From the NCBI GenBank assembly GCA_964533965.1, contig CAZHNN010000008.1, positions 1 through 64,000 on the forward strand: a DNA stretch of 64,000 nt, written 5' to 3'. Each line of letters opens with the position of its first letter. The first letter of the stretch is position 1. The position numbers and the translations under genes are program-made. The DNA is from RGIG3178 sp964533965 (GTDB lineage Bacteria; Bacillota; Clostridia; Christensenellales; QAND01). The notes under the pieces are model-generated. The model was not told where the DNA came from. It did not search any database and saw nothing but the letters and a program-made list of their open reading frames with translations. This document shows positions 51,689 through 60,576 of this stretch, piece by piece.

Positions 51689-53583
51689 GTGCGCTCCTCT
51701 CCGGGATGGACGAGGGTATATCCTCCCATCGCGCTTAGTCTTGTCCTGAATTCATCGCTCTTGAGCGCCTCAATGAAGCGCTGCGCGGACGGAAGCTCCA
51801 GTGCTTTTCTGGAAAACAACAGGTCATATTGTTCGTTGCAGATCGGGATGAAATCCAAATCATACAGTTTTGCAGCGGAATAGATGCCAAGGCCGGCGTC
51901 CGCGGAATTTGCGGCGATCAGGGCCGCGACGCCGGTGTGCGTGAATTCCTCTCTATTGTAACCGTATATATGGGTCGTGTCGATACCGGCCTTTTTCGCG
52001 AGGAAATCGCAGAGGATGCGCGTACCCGAACCCTTCTGACGGTTCACATAGGATATGCCGTCGCGGGCGATATCGGAAAAGTCTTTGAATCCCTTTGGGT
52101 TGCCCTTTCTCACCATCAAGCCCTGCACGCGCTGCACACACTCGATAAGAGCAATATCTTGCTTGTTCAAGTATTTTTCAATGTAGGAAATGTTGTACAC
52201 TCCGGTAGATTCATCCAGCAGATGGATGCCACCCACATGTGCTTCGCCGCGCTTGATGGCCATAATGCCGCCCATGCTGCCCACATGCGAGCTGGCAACG
52301 GATCCTTTATATTTTCTGGCGATGATGTCGGAGATTTCGTCGATCAACGGATCGTGGCTTCCCGTCGCCACCACCATGTTCCTGATCTCCACTTCGCTGC
52401 GAAGAAGCCGTACGCGGATGGTCTCCCCAGCTTGGACTCCTTCGGAGTTCTGCGGCACATCGATGATGCCGTCCGCCTTCACAAACGACGAGACGACGCC
52501 TGCACCGCGGTTGAGCGGCACGGCTACCATCTTGCCGTCCACATAGCCTATGCGCGTGCGCACGAACTCGCGGTATTTCAAAGAGCTGGTAAACGCCCTG
52601 GCGCAGACAGCGCTCACCTGCAGATCCTGCTTTTTGGCTTTGCCGGCCATGATATCGGACACCGGCTTAAATATTTGCTCCATCACGATGATGCCGGATA
52701 CGGGATATCCCGGTATCCCCAGGATGGGCTTATCGACTTTGCATCCCAATATCGCCGGTTTCCCCGGCCGTATCGCGATGCCGTGGATCAATACTTCTCC
52801 CACTTCGCGGATAGCCTGTGTGGAGAAATCCTCGCTGCCTGCGGAGCTTCCCGCGTTTAGCAGCACCGCGTCACACTCAAGAAGCGCTGTCTCCAGCGCC
52901 CCTTTGATGAGCGCGAGCTTGTCCTTGACGATCGGGTATGTTTTTGGCTCCGCGCCCCACTGGCGAAGCATCGCGGAGAAGATCGTGGAGTTGAACTCTA
53001 TAATCTCTCCTTCCGCCGGATGGTCGGTAGGCGGCACGATCTCATCGCCCGTGGGGATGATGCCGACGGCCGGCTTTTTGACCACTTTCACTTCCAGAAT
53101 GCCACTTGCCAGCATTGCGCCCATCGCAGCCGGCGTGATCTCGGTAAACGAGGGCAAGATCATGTCCCCCGCCGCAATGTCCTCACCGATCTGGCGCACG
53201 TTCTGCCAGGGTACGGCGGCTGCATACAGCTCAACGCCTTCATCGGCCTCGATCACATCCTCGATCATAACGACGGCATCACAACCGGCAGGCAGCGGGT
53301 CACCTGTATCCACACGGACGAATTGTGTTTCCTTGAGCGACACAGGCGTGGTTTCGGTGGCGCCAAACGTAAGTCTGGCATCCAGTGCTATGCCGTCCAT
53401 CGCGCATGCATTGTAGTGCGGCGCGCAGTTCTTGGCATATACCGCATCAAACGTTTGCCTCTCGAGCGCATCCGTCACACGGATCGTCTCGCATTTGGGC
53501 GCAAGCCCGTTTTTCAAAAGGGTATCCAGATAGCTTTGTACCGCCTTGTCCAGCGGCTCATTCGTCAAGTATTCAAATGCCAT
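51679..53583 (-). CDS. moeA: MoeA with C-terminal periplasmic-binding-like domain
   Basis: A 634-aa fusion. Residues 1 to about 400 are MoeA, the metal-insertion enzyme (NACAMDGIAL, RVDTGDPLPAGCDAV, IIPTGDEIV, LNAGSSAGSEDF, IPGYPVSG). From about 405 to the end is a PBP-like domain (VATGSHDPLIDEI, GSMGGIMAI, GSGTRILCDFL) without a signal peptide, so a cytoplasmic sensor or metal-binding module is likely. It is next to a second, single-domain MoeA; one may handle tungstate and the other molybdate. Confidence 0.9.
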   Translation of the reverse strand: MAFEYLTNEPLDKAVQSYLDTLLKNGLAPKCETIRVTDALERQTFDAVYAKNCAPHYNACAMDGIALDARLTFGATETTPVSLKETQFVRVDTGDPLPAGCDAVVMIEDVIEADEGVELYAAAVPWQNVRQIGEDIAAGDMILPSFTEITPAAMGAMLASGILEVKVVKKPAVGIIPTGDEIVPPTDHPAEGEIIEFNSTIFSAMLRQWGAEPKTYPIVKDKLALIKGALETALLECDAVLLNAGSSAGSEDFSTQAIREVGEVLIHGIAIRPGKPAILGCKVDKPILGIPGYPVSGIIVMEQIFKPVSDIMAGKAKKQDLQVSAVCARAFTSSLKYREFVRTRIGYVDGKMVAVPLNRGAGVVSSFVKADGIIDVPQNSEGVQAGETIRVRLLRSEVEIRNMVVATGSHDPLIDEISDIIARKYKGSVASSHVGSMGGIMAIKRGEAHVGGIHLLDESTGVYNISYIEKYLNKQDIALIECVQRVQGLMVRKGNPKGFKDFSDIARDGISYVNRQKGSGTRILCDFLAKKAGIDTTHIYGYNREEFTHTGVAALIAANSADAGLGIYSAAKLYDLDFIPICNEQYDLLFSRKALELPSAQRFIEALKSDEFRTRLSAMGGYTLVHPGEERTWI

Positions 53584-53588
53584 CGTCG

Positions 53589-54797
53589 TCAGCTCCTAAA
53601 TAAAATCACTTGGATTTGGCTGCCTTTGGCCAACCCTTCGCAATCGCGTTCGATGCGGATGTACCCGTGAGTATTCAGCAGCGTCGTGATGAGCCCGGAT
53701 TTTCCGGTCACAGGCGTCGCAATGTTGTTAGTATCCAGCTTTACGGGAACACATTCCTCCCTGCCCTCATTGGACGGGATGGTCCTTGCAAGGGTCGCCG
53801 AAACCGTCTTGGATTCTGGCTTGTACCCTCCCATGGCTTGGATCAGTTCGCGTACGAAGACCATGTACATGAAATAGGCAGCCAGCGGGTGCCCAGGCAG
53901 ACCAAAAACAGGCTTGTCTTGTATCTTCCCCACGATCGTGGGCTTGCCGGGCTTGATCGCTATGCCGTGCACCATGACCTCCCCCTGCGCCTCAATCACA
54001 AGCTGTGTGGCGTCCTTGCTCCCCACCGATGTGCCGCCGGAAAGAATCACCATATCGCATTGCTCAACTGCTCTTTTTACGCTTTCAAAGAGTAGATCGT
54101 ATTCGTCTTTCACAATACCGTAGAAAATGGGTTGGCCGCCCGCTTCCTTGATCGCCGATTGCAGCATCGGGCCGTTGACATCGCGAATCTGTGCGCCTTG
54201 CGGCTTTTCGTCCGCACGGACGAGTTCATCTCCGGTTGAAATGATGCCGATTTTTGGCTTCATAAAAACCGGAACCTGCATAATGCCAAGCGCGGACAGC
54301 GCGCCGATCTCCTTTGTAGTGATCAAGGTGCCCTTTTTTGCCACAAGATCTCCCGCTTTGATGTCGTCCCCGCGGAAGATGATGTGCTGCCCCGGCGCGG
54401 AAGGCTTATAGATCGCTATCGTACCATCGGAAAACCTCTCCGCATATTCGATCATCACCATTGCGTCGGTGCCCTTTGGCAGAGCGCCACCGGTTGGCAC
54501 ATAGAAGCAGCCTCCGGGCGACCATGCCTCTTTGGGGTCTTCGCCCGCCGCGATCTCACCTTGTAATGTCAATAGCGCCGGAATGGCATCGGAACACCCG
54601 AACACCTCACGGGACGATACAGCATAGCCGTCTACCGTGGACCGGTCAAAATCGGGAACGAATTCACCGGATACGATGTCGCACGCCAATACCATGCCGT
54701 CCGCATCGACCAGGGGAACCGTATGCGTGTTGGGGGCAATGCGAAAGTTCCTTTCGATCAGCTCCAGCACATCTTTGGATTCCATCACATCGAGCAA
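53589..54797 (-). CDS. moeA: MoeA molybdopterin molybdenumtransferase
   Basis: A 402-aa single MoeA: inserts molybdate or tungstate into adenylylated molybdopterin. Motifs DRSTVDGYAV, PTGGALPKGTDAMV, ISTGDEL, LSGGTSVGSKD and GLPGHPLAAY are complete. Start is TTG at 54797, 9 bases from GGAGG in the end of tupC; an ATG four codons later is the alternative. Second gene pair of MoeA paralogues with the downstream fusion. Confidence 0.92.
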   Translation of the reverse strand: MLDVMESKDVLELIERNFRIAPNTHTVPLVDADGMVLACDIVSGEFVPDFDRSTVDGYAVSSREVFGCSDAIPALLTLQGEIAAGEDPKEAWSPGGCFYVPTGGALPKGTDAMVMIEYAERFSDGTIAIYKPSAPGQHIIFRGDDIKAGDLVAKKGTLITTKEIGALSALGIMQVPVFMKPKIGIISTGDELVRADEKPQGAQIRDVNGPMLQSAIKEAGGQPIFYGIVKDEYDLLFESVKRAVEQCDMVILSGGTSVGSKDATQLVIEAQGEVMVHGIAIKPGKPTIVGKIQDKPVFGLPGHPLAAYFMYMVFVRELIQAMGGYKPESKTVSATLARTIPSNEGREECVPVKLDTNNIATPVTGKSGLITTLLNTHGYIRIERDCEGLAKGSQIQVILFRS

Positions 54798-54800
54798 GGT

Positions 54801-55472
54801 CTATATCCTCCAGTGCTTCAAAAAAGCATTTACTTGCGGGGTCTGCGGGGAGTGCAGCACTTCCTGCGGTTCTCCCTGCTCTACGATCCTTCCCTCATGC
54901 AAAAACAGCACGATGTCCGCCATACGCATTGCCTGTGCGGGGGAATGGGTAGAAATGATCAGCGTGCACTTTGTCTTCGAATGATACTCTGCGATTGCTT
55001 TTTCGATCATATCCGTACCGTTTACATCCGCAGCCGCCGTTGGCTCGTCCATCAGCAGCATCTTGCGTTCCACCGCCAGTACCCTTGCCACGGCCAGGCG
55101 CTCCGCTTCACCGCCGGAGAGCTTGCTGCCGCTTTGTTCAGCACGCTGTTCGATGCCTACGGATTTTAATGCCTGCATCGCGATATCGTCGGAAACCTTT
55201 TTTTCTTTAAAGGCAATCATAACGTTTTTCTTAACAGAAAAACCAAATGCATACGGATGTTGTGGCAGATACGCGATTTCGGATCCTTCATCCAAGACGA
55301 CCGACCCGGAGTCGGGCGGTATGATGCCCGCGATGATGCGCAAAAGCGTGCTCTTGCCCGATCCGTTTGCGCCCATGATCGCATATCGGATGCCGCTTTG
55401 AAACTCTGCATCGTCGATATTCAGCACGCATCGGTCGGCATATTCTTTTCGCAAGGATATGATCCGGATCAA
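54801..55472 (-). CDS. tupC: tungstate ABC transporter ATP-binding protein
   Basis: A 223-aa ABC ATPase: Walker A GANGSGKST, signature LSGGEAERLAVAR, Walker B LLMDEPTA. It energises the TupAB importer at the inner face of the membrane. It starts with TTG at 55472, GGAGG 6 bases before. The downstream moeA begins within 4 bases of its end. Confidence 0.9.
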   Translation of the reverse strand: MIRIISLRKEYADRCVLNIDDAEFQSGIRYAIMGANGSGKSTLLRIIAGIIPPDSGSVVLDEGSEIAYLPQHPYAFGFSVKKNVMIAFKEKKVSDDIAMQALKSVGIEQRAEQSGSKLSGGEAERLAVARVLAVERKMLLMDEPTAAADVNGTDMIEKAIAEYHSKTKCTLIISTHSPAQAMRMADIVLFLHEGRIVEQGEPQEVLHSPQTPQVNAFLKHWRI

Positions 55473-55497
55473 CGGTTTCCTCCCACAAATTACAGTC

Positions 55498-56184
55498 TTA
55501 TGATCTTCTGAATGCGCCGTCCAGCCACTGCGCTACGGAATTCACCACAAACGCGATCAACAACAGGACAATGCCCAAGGCAACGGCAAACTGGAATTGT
55601 CCCATGTTCGTGACCATCATGATGGCTGTCGTCATCACGCGCGTTTTGTACTGTATGTTTCCGCCAACGATCTGCACGGCACCCACTTCCGAAACGGCGC
55701 GCCCGAATCCTGTCAGCACAATGGAGATGAGCTGCCCTCGCACCTCATACATCGTATACAGCAACTGTTTGGCATGCGATAAGCCCATGCCCTTGGCTGT
55801 CTCGTGTACCTGTGGCCAGCGGGCCGAGATCACGGAAGCGGACAGGCTTGTGACGATGGGCGTTATCAGGATCACTTGTGCGATGACCATGGCGGGCAGG
55901 CTATATAACAGCTCCAATGAACCCAACGGGCCGCTTCTGCTCAACAGCAGAAACACGATCAGCCCCGCAACAACAGGCGGCAGCCCCATCAGCGTATTGG
56001 AGACGCGCAATATCAGGCGCTTCCCGCGAAACTCTTTTGTAGCAAGAAGCACGCCGAAAGACATCCCCAGAAGGGATGCGATCAGCGTGCTTGTCAACGA
56101 CATTTCAAGCGTCACTCCGATGATCTGCCTGAGCTCATTGTCCTTGCCAAATAGCAGTTTGAAAACTTCTACAAAATAACCCAT
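55498..56184 (-). CDS. tupB: tungstate ABC transporter permease
   Basis: A 228-aa permease with about five or six hydrophobic segments and the EAA-type loop (near EVGAVQIVGGNI). It belongs to the TupB/WtpB class. ATG with AGGA. It sits between the binding protein and the ATPase genes. Confidence 0.9.
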   Translation of the reverse strand: MGYFVEVFKLLFGKDNELRQIIGVTLEMSLTSTLIASLLGMSFGVLLATKEFRGKRLILRVSNTLMGLPPVVAGLIVFLLLSRSGPLGSLELLYSLPAMVIAQVILITPIVTSLSASVISARWPQVHETAKGMGLSHAKQLLYTMYEVRGQLISIVLTGFGRAVSEVGAVQIVGGNIQYKTRVMTTAIMMVTNMGQFQFAVALGIVLLLIAFVVNSVAQWLDGAFRRS

Positions 56185-56234
56185 TCTTTATCCTAGTTTG
56201 AGACAGAAATGAAATTGCTATGTGTTTAGCAATA

Positions 56235-57050
56235 CTATTTTACCAGGTAAAAGAGTTGTTCGCCGTACTTGTCCACGCCGTACTTTGCGATCAAATCCTT
56301 GGCCTTGTCCGACGTCATCCATTTGATGAACGCGCTCGCACCTTCGCTGTTGACCTTCGGCCACTTGTCGGTGCTGACGGCGATCATGGAATAGCTGTTC
56401 TTCAGCTGTTCGGATTCCGAAACAAGCACGCTCAGCTTGCTCTTTTGTGCATGTGCCAAATAGGTCGCTTTGTCCGTGAGAATATATGCCTGTTGCTCAG
56501 CCGCAACCGTTATCGATGCGCCCATGCCCTGACCCGTGCTCACATAATAGGGTTTGCCGGTGGGATCGATGCTGGCAGCCGTCCAGATTTTCTTTTCCGC
56601 TGCATTGGTGCCGGAATTATCTCCGCGGGATACGAATTTCGCGCCCGCAGTATTGGCAATCTTGGTGAACGCTTCGGAAGCGCTTGTAACCCCTTTAATG
56701 CCAGCCGGATCACTTGCAGGACCAACGATAATAAAATAATTATACATGAACGTAACGCGCTTTACGCCAAAGCCTTCCGAAACGAGCTTGTCCTCATCCG
56801 CCGGAGAGTGTACCAGCAAAACATCGGCATCGCCCGTTCTTGCCTTTTGGATTGCGGCGCCGCTTCCTGCGGAGGTGATTTCTAGCTTGTAGCCGGTATC
56901 GGCTTCAAAAGCCGATTGCAGATAGGGCAACAAGCCGGAATCGTTCACGGACGTCGTGGTTGATAACCGGATCGTAGGATTCTTCTTTGCGCATGCGGAA
57001 AAGCTAAAAATCGTCAAAAGGGCCAACAGGAATACAAAATACTTTTTCAT
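56235..57050 (-). CDS. tupA: tungstate-binding lipoprotein
   Basis: A 271-aa substrate-binding protein, exported as a lipoprotein: lipobox FSAC with C20 as the anchored cysteine. The TTTS oxyanion motif that marks TupA is at residues 31-34 (LSTTTSVNDSG), and further GSGAAI and RGDNSGTN binding residues are typical. Tungstate is therefore favoured over molybdate. ATG is placed directly after the riboswitch, whose 3' strand contains its ribosome binding site GGAAAGGAG. Confidence 0.93.
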   Translation of the reverse strand: MKKYFVFLLALLTIFSFSACAKKNPTIRLSTTTSVNDSGLLPYLQSAFEADTGYKLEITSAGSGAAIQKARTGDADVLLVHSPADEDKLVSEGFGVKRVTFMYNYFIIVGPASDPAGIKGVTSASEAFTKIANTAGAKFVSRGDNSGTNAAEKKIWTAASIDPTGKPYYVSTGQGMGASITVAAEQQAYILTDKATYLAHAQKSKLSVLVSESEQLKNSYSMIAVSTDKWPKVNSEGASAFIKWMTSDKAKDLIAKYGVDKYGEQLFYLVK

Positions 57051-57059
57051 CGCTCAAGT

Positions 57060-57151
57060 CTCCTTTCCAAATTCGGGAGGCATACAGGTTTCCCCATACA
57101 CCCATTGTGCATTCGCCATGGATTTTAACCTTTAGGCTGATGCATCGGAGC
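57060..57151 (-). promoter_or_regulatory. Moco/Tuco-family riboswitch
   Basis: On the minus strand the leader begins CTCCGATGCATCAG, then GCCTAAAGG, CCATGGCGAATGCAC, GGGTGTATGGGGAAACCTG and GCCTCCCGAA, and ends GGAAAGGAG; the first CTCC pairs with the last GGAG. This arrangement and several of these segments match my recollection of the Moco RNA motif. The closing helix contains the ribosome binding site of tupA, so ligand binding would block translation. In a tungstate transport context it is likely the tungsten-cofactor (Tuco) variant. No database search was made. Confidence 0.85.
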
Positions 57152-57171
57152 AATTTCATTTCTAATTGGAT

Positions 57172-57200
57172 ATTATATCGCACACACGCGCCGGAAGCAA
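57172..57200 (-). promoter_or_regulatory. sigma-70 promoter of the tungstate/Moco operon
   Basis: Minus strand TTGCTT, 17 bases, TATAAT. Start site near 57165 would place the riboswitch at the very 5' end of the transcript. Confidence 0.8.
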
Positions 57201-57244
57201 TGAAATCCACGGATTGGTTGTCATTTTATCCTTCGATGCTATAA

Positions 57245-57277
57245 AAACGCAAAAAGCCCGGGTCTCCGGGCTTTTGT
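57245..57277 (-). terminator. terminator of the HAD/GNAT/dehydrogenase operon
   Basis: Minus strand AAAAGCCCGG, loop of 4 bases, CCGGGCTTTT, followed by TGCGTTTTTAT; about 45 bases after the HAD gene. Confidence 0.82.
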
Positions 57278-57318
57278 TTCATTCTTTCCTGTCAATACAT
57301 AGTATTTTGTTACACAAC

Positions 57319-58113
57319 TCATAGATACTCGATGAGCTCCGCGAGGTTTTGCACCGTGTAATCCGGCGGGAACTGCGCGGAAGGGATATCCTCTTCCTTT
57401 GCTTCTCCGCTTAAAACGAGAATGCTCATCATCCCGTTGCGCTTGCCGAATGCGATATCGGTATATAACCTATCCCCACACATCGCAAGCTCGTTTGGTT
57501 TCATCTGCAGCCTATGTTGCGCAGCCAACGCCATATCCGCCTCAGGCTTGCCGATGATCCTGTCCGCCTTGCGGCCGGTCGATGCCTCGATAAGCGCCAT
57601 CAGCGATCCAAGGTCGGGTTCGAACCCACCTTCCACAGGGCAGTTGTAGTCGGGGTGAGTGGCGAAATACGGCAGGCCGTCACGCACATAATCGCAGAAT
57701 TCGCAGAGCTTTTTGTACGTCAGCGTGGTGTCATACCCTGCGAGCAGCATATCCGGACGGTTGTCCACCACATTGATTCCGTGCTCACGAAGCTCTTCCA
57801 ACAGATACTCGTTACCCAACACCCATACGCGCTTGTTAGGATACAACCGTTGCAGAAAGTCGGCCGCCGCCTGTCCCGATGTAAGCACCTGTTCCTTTTT
57901 GGCCGAAATGCCCATCCGCCCGAGCTTTTCGATGTAATAGGCTGCGTTGTGCGAGGAATTGTTGGTCACGAACAGAATTTTGCGTCCTGTCTGCTCCGCT
58001 TTTTTCAAAAAGGCATCAGAGCCTTCGATCAGCTTCTGCCCCAGGTATACCGTGCCGTCCATATCCAACAGAAACGCACGGATACCCTGTAGCGCTTCGC
58101 GCAGTCCTTGCAT
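57319..58113 (-). CDS. HAD-IIA family phosphatase (NagD-like)
   Basis: A 264-aa haloacid dehalogenase-type sugar phosphatase. The nucleophile motif FLLDMDGTVYLG, the second motif VTNNSS, and the C-terminal GDRLYTDIAFG are clear. NagD-class members hydrolyse nucleotide or sugar phosphates. The ATG at 58113 is 7 bases from AAAGGA; the preceding TTG is less likely. Last gene of the operon with GNAT and dehydrogenase genes. Confidence 0.88.
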   Translation of the reverse strand: MQGLREALQGIRAFLLDMDGTVYLGQKLIEGSDAFLKKAEQTGRKILFVTNNSSHNAAYYIEKLGRMGISAKKEQVLTSGQAAADFLQRLYPNKRVWVLGNEYLLEELREHGINVVDNRPDMLLAGYDTTLTYKKLCEFCDYVRDGLPYFATHPDYNCPVEGGFEPDLGSLMALIEASTGRKADRIIGKPEADMALAAQHRLQMKPNELAMCGDRLYTDIAFGKRNGMMSILVLSGEAKEEDIPSAQFPPDYTVQNLAELIEYL

Positions 58114-58132
58114 CAAACCATCCTTTCAAGCT

Positions 58133-58621
58133 TTACAGCCGCTTTTGCATCACAACACAGCTGAGGGCTTTTCCGAATTTATACCCGACATCTTTTAGGA
58201 TGCCGACTGTTTCAAAACCCAGCTTCTCATGAAAGCGGACGCTCGACTCGTTTCCGCTGTCTATCATGGCAACCACGTGCTGCAAGCCGCCCAACTTGCC
58301 ACGTTCGCACAGCGTGTTCATCAGTTGCGTTCCGATGCCGCCTCCGCAGACATCCGGCCGCAGGTAGACGGTATTTTCCGCGGTATGATTGTATCCGGGT
58401 GACGCACGGAACGTGGAAAGTGCGCCAAAGCCCAGGATTTCCCCCTGCTCTTCGGCAACCAATGCCGGGTGATCCGGCGTTCCGTGCTGGGCAAACCATC
58501 GCTCCAACTCTTGCGGCGTAAATCCCTCATACCGCCAGTTGTGAGCAGTGGTTTGGATATAGTGATTCCAAATCACCATGATGGCACAAAGGTCTTCCGC
58601 ACGCGCATCACGGATGATCAT
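58133..58621 (-). CDS. GNAT family N-acetyltransferase
   Basis: A 162-aa acetyltransferase. The acetyl-CoA site motif appears as PDVCGGGIGTQLM, and IRDARAEDL opens the fold. It resembles the phosphinothricin/methionine sulfoximine acetyltransferase group in the WNHYI and NTVYLRPD segments. The start overlaps the stop of the dehydrogenase gene by 4 bases (ATGA). Substrate unknown. Confidence 0.85.
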   Translation of the reverse strand: MIIRDARAEDLCAIMVIWNHYIQTTAHNWRYEGFTPQELERWFAQHGTPDHPALVAEEQGEILGFGALSTFRASPGYNHTAENTVYLRPDVCGGGIGTQLMNTLCERGKLGGLQHVVAMIDSGNESSVRFHEKLGFETVGILKDVGYKFGKALSCVVMQKRL

Positions 58622-59520
58622 TCCTTCACGCCAACCTTCATGCCGTTGATCTTTTCAAGAGCCAACACAACGGATTGGCTTCCCATCGCATGGCTGTTTT
58701 CCATGCCCTGCACGGCATTGAGCAGCTGCGCCACTATCGAGGAAACAGGCATGGTAAGATGATCCGCCTGCGCCGCCTGCGCCACAAGCCGCAGGTCCTT
58801 CTGGTACAGATCCAACAAAAATCCGGGCCGGTAGTCATGCGCGACCATCTTTGGTCCCTGTATAGTAAGCTGATAGGAGTTCGCGGCGCCGCCCGAAAGA
58901 ACTTCGATGACCTTGTTGCAATCGAGGCCTTCCTTTGTTGCCAGCGTAAGGCACTCGGCAACGCCCAACAAAGCGCCGCTCAGGCACACCTGGTTGCACA
59001 GCTTCGTCGCCTGACCCGCGCCGGACTCGCCCATCAGCGTGACTTTCTTGCCCATGGAGTTCAATACCGGCGAAGCCTTCTCAAACGCTGCCGCGTCGCC
59101 GCCGCACATGATCGTCAAAGTGCCGGCGATCGCGCCCGTATCCCCACCGGATACCGGGCAATCCAGCATGATGACTCCGCTTTCCTGAAGCTTTTTTGAA
59201 AAAGCGCGCGTCTGCTGTGGGGAGATCGTGCTCATGTCAACGACGATAAGCCCTTGTTTCGCGCCATGTACCACACCGTCTTCCCCAAACAGAACCGCCG
59301 CCACATCCGGCGTATCGCTGACGATGGTGATGACGATATCGCTGTTCTGTGCAACCTCTTTTGGGGTCGAATAGAGCTTTGCACCCAGATCGACGAGCTC
59401 CTGGGCTTTGCTTGCCGTTCTGTTATACACACACAGCGGGAATCCGCCCTTTAAGACGTTCTTTGCCATGGGCTTCCCCATGATGCCAAGGCCAATAAAT
59501 CCAACGCGTAAATTCTGCAT
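58618..59520 (-). CDS. 3-hydroxyisobutyrate dehydrogenase family NAD(P)-dependent oxidoreductase
   Basis: A 300-aa beta-hydroxyacid dehydrogenase. Dinucleotide-binding GFIGLGIMGKPMA, substrate motif DCPVSGGDTGA, and the catalytic lysine in GQATKLCNQ. The group includes 3-hydroxyisobutyrate and tartronate semialdehyde reductases; which one cannot be told. ATG at 59520 with AAGGAG; an upstream open stretch is not supported. First gene of a three-gene operon. Confidence 0.87.
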   Translation of the reverse strand: MQNLRVGFIGLGIMGKPMAKNVLKGGFPLCVYNRTASKAQELVDLGAKLYSTPKEVAQNSDIVITIVSDTPDVAAVLFGEDGVVHGAKQGLIVVDMSTISPQQTRAFSKKLQESGVIMLDCPVSGGDTGAIAGTLTIMCGGDAAAFEKASPVLNSMGKKVTLMGESGAGQATKLCNQVCLSGALLGVAECLTLATKEGLDCNKVIEVLSGGAANSYQLTIQGPKMVAHDYRPGFLLDLYQKDLRLVAQAAQADHLTMPVSSIVAQLLNAVQGMENSHAMGSQSVVLALEKINGMKVGVKE

Positions 59521-59827
59521 TGCAAGACACTCCTTCAGACATTTTTTGTACAAGTGTATTATACCCTCTCCGTAGATGTAAAGGAAAGAGAAAACCGCCA
59601 AAAAAAGAAAACCTTGCTGTTTTATTCCATCAACCTGAATGACGCACTCTATGCGTTACTTCCACTCGGCTCTTTGCTATAATCGGGAGGCTTTTCCACA
59701 AAAAGTCCATGTGCGGGGGTTCAAATGGGACGTTAGTCTCACTGATTCCTTAATTGCGCAGTGGGCAGGTTTAGACAAAAAAAGAAAGCCATACGGCTTT
59801 CCATTTTTACATGTGACAATATCCTCT
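59521..59827. other. 307-bp intergenic region
   Basis: Contains the terminator at 59775-59803 and otherwise AT-rich sequence with A-tracts. No promoter was confidently placed for the dehydrogenase operon. Confidence 0.45.
59775..59803 (-). terminator. terminator of the amino-acid ABC operon
   Basis: Minus strand GAAAGCC, loop GTAT, GGCTTTC, followed by TTTTTTTG; about 25 bases after the ATPase stop. Confidence 0.88.
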
Positions 59828-60565
59828 TTAAAGCACCCGTTTTAGGAACTCCCTTGTCCTCGGGTTCTGCGGATTCACAAAGATTTGCTCAGGCGTTCCC
59901 TCTTCGGCGATGACGCCTTCGTCCATGAAGACGACATGAGCGGCTACCTCGCGCGCAAACGCCATTTCATGGGTGACCACCAGCATGGTCAGACCCTCCT
60001 TGGCCAGATCCCGCATGACCGTGAGCACCTCGCCCACCGTTTCGGGGTCCAAAGCGGAAGTAGGCTCGTCGAACAACAGCGCTTCCGGTTCCATCGCAAG
60101 CGCCCTTGCGATCGCGGCCCGCTGCTTCTGCCCGCCGGATATCTGGTTCGGCTTGGCGTTGATGTACTGCAACAGCCCCACCTTGTCCAGGAATTGCTTC
60201 GCGTTTTCCTCGGCTTCCTTGCGGTTCTTGCCCAGCACCTTGACCTGGCCGATCACGCAATTCTCCAGCACCGTCATGTTGTTGAACAGATTGAACTGTT
60301 GAAACACCATGCCAACCTTGGCGCGGTATTTGGCAAGATTCAGATCCTTTGTCAGAATGCTCTGGCCTTGGAATAGAATATCCCCGTCCGAGGGTGTCTC
60401 CAACAGGTTGATGCATCGCAGCAGCGTGGATTTTCCCGATCCGCTGGCGCCGATGATGCACACAGCCTGCCCTGCATAGGCATGGAAATTGATGTCGCGC
60501 AGCACCTCATGGGTACCAAAGCTCTTTTTCAGATGCAGCACTTCAATGATCGAATTATCCTGCAT
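59828..60565 (-). CDS. polar amino acid ABC transporter ATP-binding protein
   Basis: A 245-aa GlnQ/HisP-type ATPase: Walker A GASGSGKST, Q-loop region FQQFNLF, signature SGGQKQRAAIAR, Walker B LLFDEPTSALD, H-loop VVTHE. ATG at 60565, GGAGG 7 bases upstream. It works with the permease and binding protein genes upstream. Confidence 0.93.
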   Translation of the reverse strand: MQDNSIIEVLHLKKSFGTHEVLRDINFHAYAGQAVCIIGASGSGKSTLLRCINLLETPSDGDILFQGQSILTKDLNLAKYRAKVGMVFQQFNLFNNMTVLENCVIGQVKVLGKNRKEAEENAKQFLDKVGLLQYINAKPNQISGGQKQRAAIARALAMEPEALLFDEPTSALDPETVGEVLTVMRDLAKEGLTMLVVTHEMAFAREVAAHVVFMDEGVIAEEGTPEQIFVNPQNPRTREFLKRVL

Positions 60566-60576
60566 GGTACTGCCTC

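Noticed and set aside
51829..52860. 343-codon open frame opposite the MoeA-PBP gene
   Set aside because: Antisense shadow of a well-conserved gene; no homology features.
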